A stretch of DNA of 7,970 nt, taken from contig CATBCG010000064.1 in the NCBI GenBank assembly GCA_949502025.1, positions 1-7,970 of the forward strand, read 5' to 3'. The position numbers and the translations under genes are program-made. Positions within the stretch are counted from its first letter, which is position 1. Every line of letters begins with the position of its first letter. Of this stretch, positions 6,286-7,970 are shown in pieces. The notes under the pieces were generated by a model that worked only from the letters and a program-made list of their open reading frames with translations, was not told the origin of the DNA and did not search any database. The DNA is from MGBC131033 sp910585655. Its GTDB lineage: Bacteria > Bacillota > Clostridia > Lachnospirales > Lachnospiraceae.

Positions 6286-7614
6286 TCAGTTGAGTTTCCA
6301 ATAACCTTTTCTATCCGAACCAATACGAATAATTTTTTCTGATTCCTTCAGCCTTTTCATGATTCGACTGACCTTTCTGGTACTAAATCCCGTTTTTTCA
6401 CTTATTTTTTTTGCTGTCATATCCGGTTCTTTTTCCAATAATAAAAGAATCTTTTTATCATCGCCATTATCATCGCCATTATCATCGCCATTATCATCGC
6501 CAATTTGTCTTGAGATAGCAATATCTTTTTTTTCTTCTAACGATGCGAACGGAAAAATCACTTTAATAAAATGCTCTGATATTTCAAAAATACTTCTATC
6601 ATAAGCATTTAAGATACGACTCATACCAGATCCGAGCTGTTCCACTAACCCTACGTCCTTAAACACTCTCATCAATTCTCTATTTCTTGGCATACTGCTG
6701 CAACTAAAAAAATCTTCTTTACTTTGTCCTTGAATTAATCCGCCATAAGACGTAAATTCCATCCGGTCACTGAAAATTTCAAACACCGGCGGAATTTCTC
6801 TTGAAAAATCATTATGAACAATCGCATTAATCAATGCCTCTCGCATAGGAACCAGTTCAACTAAATTTTGTTCTATTCGTTTTGTACTTGTTATTCGAGT
6901 CTTCGTAACATTTTCAATCTTCATTTTCTCTAAAACATAATTCGTTGCTTTGATCAAGGAGCAATATCCATATTCTTCATTCTCTTTTAAATCTACTTTA
7001 TCTTTCCCTGCATATTTCGCCACCTTTATAGAGACTCCGTTTTCATCTGCCAAAAGATAAGCAATATAATTATACTTTCCATCTGGAGTAAATAATTCCA
7101 AGCTGTTTGCAAACTGCTTATTTAACTCCAAACCACGTTCCTGATAATAAATTTTAAGCTGTGCAAAGGTAAGATCCTGTCTTGGCGAAGAAATATTCCG
7201 TAAAGTAGTATGAATTCTTTTTGCGTATAATTCATCTATAAGTTCTGTGGTCATTGGCTGCGTTGATGTGCCTAATCTCATGTAACAACCACTCGGCGAC
7301 ATCCCTTTGCTCTTAATATAATATGGTTTCTCCAGTCCGCTGGATATCACAATTTTAATTACTGCTATCCCATCTATGCTTTCTGTAATAACGTCAAATA
7401 ATCCTAACGTAGATGGTAAAATATTATTCTTAATCCTATCTGCAATTTTTAACTGTATAGCGTCCATATCTGGATTTATAATTGGATGCCCTTTATCATC
7501 AATCCCTATATAAAGGATTCCCCCTTCACGATTATTTAAAAATGCCACAATCTCTTTTTCTAATTTATCATTTAATGTAGCCTTTAACTCTATGCGATTG
7601 CTTTCCTGAAGCAT
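6286..7614 (-). CDS. AlbA_2 (Schlafen-like) / HATPase_c / winged-helix protein, putative regulator
   Basis: A 442-residue protein of the type often labelled ATP-binding or RecG-like putative transcriptional regulator. Residues 1-125 are an AlbA_2 nucleic-acid-binding domain (ESNRIELKATLNDKLEKEI, then AFLNNREGGILYIGIDDKG). Residues about 250-355 resemble HATPase_c_4: PMREALINAIVHNDFSREIP carries the conserved N-box helix, followed by GGL and LGSGMSRI. A linker at 372-386 repeats GDDN, and residues 387-442 form a winged helix (TAKKISEKTGFSTRKVSRIMKRLK). No helicase motifs are present, so it is not RecG itself. The ATG has AAGGGAGG 7 bases upstream and its own candidate promoter. Family members are common next to mobile elements and are sometimes linked to stress or defence; no specific role can be read here. 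No partner gene is adjacent on its strand. Confidence 0.88.
   Translation of the reverse strand: MLQESNRIELKATLNDKLEKEIVAFLNNREGGILYIGIDDKGHPIINPDMDAIQLKIADRIKNNILPSTLGLFDVITESIDGIAVIKIVISSGLEKPYYIKSKGMSPSGCYMRLGTSTQPMTTELIDELYAKRIHTTLRNISSPRQDLTFAQLKIYYQERGLELNKQFANSLELFTPDGKYNYIAYLLADENGVSIKVAKYAGKDKVDLKENEEYGYCSLIKATNYVLEKMKIENVTKTRITSTKRIEQNLVELVPMREALINAIVHNDFSREIPPVFEIFSDRMEFTSYGGLIQGQSKEDFFSCSSMPRNRELMRVFKDVGLVEQLGSGMSRILNAYDRSIFEISEHFIKVIFPFASLEEKKDIAISRQIGDDNGDDNGDDNGDDKKILLLLEKEPDMTAKKISEKTGFSTRKVSRIMKRLKESEKIIRIGSDRKGYWKLN
6457..6504 (-). repeat. in-frame 12-bp tandem repeat, four copies
   Basis: The + strand reads ATCATCGCCATT three times, then ATCATCGCCAAT with one substitution. 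On the coding strand this gives the GDDN-type linker (residues 371-386) between the HATPase and winged-helix domains. The copies are identical at synonymous sites, which points to recent slippage expansion. Because the unit is 12 bp, gain or loss of a unit changes linker length by four residues without a frameshift. Confidence 0.95.
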
Positions 7615-7620
7615 AAAAAC

Positions 7621-7629
7621 GCCTCCCTT
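7621..7629 (-). promoter_or_regulatory. SD of the AlbA_2 gene
   Basis: AAGGGAGGC on the - strand, with the GGAGG core ending 7 bases before the ATG at 7614. This strong match fixes the start of the 442-residue protein. Confidence 0.8.
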
Positions 7630-7642
7630 TTTAAAAATTTTA

Positions 7643-7672
7643 ATACTAAATCCCTATTCACATGCGTTCCAA
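7643..7672 (-). promoter_or_regulatory. candidate promoter for the AlbA_2 gene
   Basis: On the - strand TTGGAA (7672-7667), an 18-base spacer and TAGTAT (7648-7643), each 4/6 to consensus. Transcription would start near 7636, only a few bases before the SD, so the leader would be very short. It sits just past the hairpin at 7676-7723, as expected for an independent unit. Confidence 0.4.
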
Positions 7673-7675
7673 ACT

Positions 7676-7723
7676 AAAAACCACTTCCATCCAATATCAG
7701 TATACGAAATAGAAGTGGTTTTT
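7676..7723. terminator. bidirectional terminator-like hairpin
   Basis: AAAAACCACTTC (7676-7687) pairs perfectly with GAAGTGGTTTTT (7712-7723), 12 bp, with a 24-base loop. Five T end the stem on either strand. On the - strand it would end transcripts coming from the intron side before the AlbA_2 promoter. No + strand gene precedes it, so the - direction is the likely one. Confidence 0.65.
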
Positions 7724-7849
7724 ACAAGATTTTTCAGAGAATTTCTATCCTCTTTACCTCGCCTGGAAACGATTCAGCACATTTTGCTCACATTGGATAC
7801 ACTCTTCTTGCGCGAGTGTGCATCCCACCTGGAGAACTTTCCTATCATA
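7724..7849 (-). other. 3' exon side of the group II intron insertion; identity unknown
   Basis: DNA between the intron 3' end and the terminator-like hairpin. On the - strand a frame stays open for 31 codons from the junction to TAA at 7754-7756 (YDRKVLQVGCTLAQEECIQC at its start), which could be the tail of an interrupted gene. The + strand is also open across part of this stretch, so coding is not established. A hairpin lies at 7795-7825 (GGAT and ACACTC pairing with GAGTGT and ATCC, with a two-base bulge). Confidence 0.3.
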
Positions 7850-7852
7850 ATC

Positions 7853-7891
7853 GGGTAGGAGGTAGATAATTATTTTATCTACCGACCTCCC
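7853..7891 (-). ncRNA. group II intron domain VI with bulged branch-point A
   Basis: GGGAGG (7891-7886) pairs with CCT-CCC (7859-7857 and 7855-7853), leaving A7856 bulged; above it, GGTAGATAA (7883-7875) pairs with TTATCTACC (7869-7861) around an AATAA loop. The bulged A is followed by CCCGAT to the intron end, the standard branch-point distance, and the final AT fits the usual AY ending. Confidence 0.8.
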
Positions 7892-7893
7892 AC

Positions 7894-7925
7894 ACCACCG
7901 TACGTACGGTTCCGTATACGGCGGT
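7894..7925 (-). ncRNA. group II intron domain V
   Basis: ACCGCCGTA (7925-7917) pairs with TACGGTGGT (7902-7894), nine pairs including G-U; the upper stem TACG/CGTA closes a GAAC tetraloop, and CG (7904-7903) forms the two-base 3' bulge that binds metal in the active site. The catalytic triad would be CGC. This is the most conserved element of group II introns and the main evidence for the call. Confidence 0.85.
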
Positions 7926-7928
7926 TCT

Positions 7929-7970
7929 TTAGTTTTCACATACTTTCAGATAAAACTCTGTGAATGTTGG
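7929..7970 (-). CDS. ltrA: partial: probable C-terminus of the group II intron reverse transcriptase/maturase
   Basis: The last 13 codons of a frame entering from the right edge read PTFTEFYLKVCEN and stop at TAA (7931-7929), three bases before the domain V arm. In class C-like introns the reverse transcriptase gene sits in domain IV and ends close to domain V, so the position is right. Thirteen residues are too few for a family match on their own; the call rests on context. Confidence 0.45.
   Translation of the reverse strand, partial: PTFTEFYLKVCEN

Larger units (their letters stand above)
7850..7970 (-). mobile_element. 3' end of a bacterial group II intron, probably class C; continues past the right edge
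   Basis: On the - strand the window's last bases hold, in order, the probable end of the intron-encoded reverse transcriptase (stop at 7931-7929), domain V (7925-7894) and domain VI (7891-7853), ending in CCCGAT at 7855-7850. Domain V has the expected shape: a 9-bp lower stem, a two-base bulge on the 3' side, a short upper stem and a tetraloop. Domain VI has a bulged A seven bases from the end, the expected branch point. The CGC in the 5' arm of domain V (7923-7921), in place of AGC, fits class C introns, which tend to insert beside terminator hairpins. The 5' part and most of the reverse transcriptase lie outside the window, so completeness and activity cannot be judged. Confidence 0.85.

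Noticed and set aside
6457..6504. CRISPR-like array
   Set aside because: The 12-bp units are directly adjacent with no spacers and encode an in-frame linker.
6286..7614. RecG helicase annotation
   Set aside because: There is no Walker A or other helicase motif; the similarity behind that label is to the AlbA_2/HATPase family.
7754..7939. 61-codon - strand open frame starting MKTKEPPYTEPYVRWCG
   Set aside because: It reads through intron domains V and VI into the exon. Such frames are a common artefact over group II intron tails.

Overview
The window looks like chromosome of a low-G+C Gram-positive gut-type Clostridia, probably Lachnospiraceae or close kin. This is inferred from AT-rich spacers, strong purine-rich Shine-Dalgarno (SD) sites, a YheI/YheH (BmrC/BmrD)-type transporter pair and a bacterial group II intron tail. 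No rRNA or species marker is present, so the family-level guess is an inference.

Left part (1-4890, + strand). A small XRE-family regulator (217-561, TTG start) ends at a terminator-like hairpin. A 375-base spacer follows, holding two strong stem-loops, a good extended -10 promoter (777-805) and a roughly 125-base leader with a terminator-like hairpin. Two half-size ABC exporters follow as a tight operon (937-2697 and 2710-4833); the second gene's SD overlaps the first gene's stop codon. Sequence marks show a heterodimeric multidrug-type exporter with one degenerate and one catalytic ATP site, and an extra domain of about 130 residues between TM1 and TM2 of the second subunit, as in Bacillus subtilis BmrD. 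A bidirectional terminator (4848-4890) closes the operon.

Middle part (4903-6285, - strand). Two unrecognised small genes encode a membrane-anchored extracytoplasmic protein (198 aa) and a secreted protein (about 101 aa). Each has a candidate promoter, and an RNA hairpin lies between them. The spacer upstream is very AT-rich.

Right part (6286-7970, - strand). A 442-aa AlbA_2 / HATPase / winged-helix protein carries an in-frame 12-bp tandem repeat (GDDN units). Beyond it are a bidirectional terminator-like hairpin and a short stretch of unknown DNA. The 3' end of a group II intron runs off the right edge: probable last codons of its reverse transcriptase, domain V, and domain VI with a bulged branch-point A.

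The gene families themselves are known. The least explained parts are the ABC operon leader with its upstream stem-loops, the two orphan secreted proteins, and what the intron inserted into. I found no convincing new multi-gene system.
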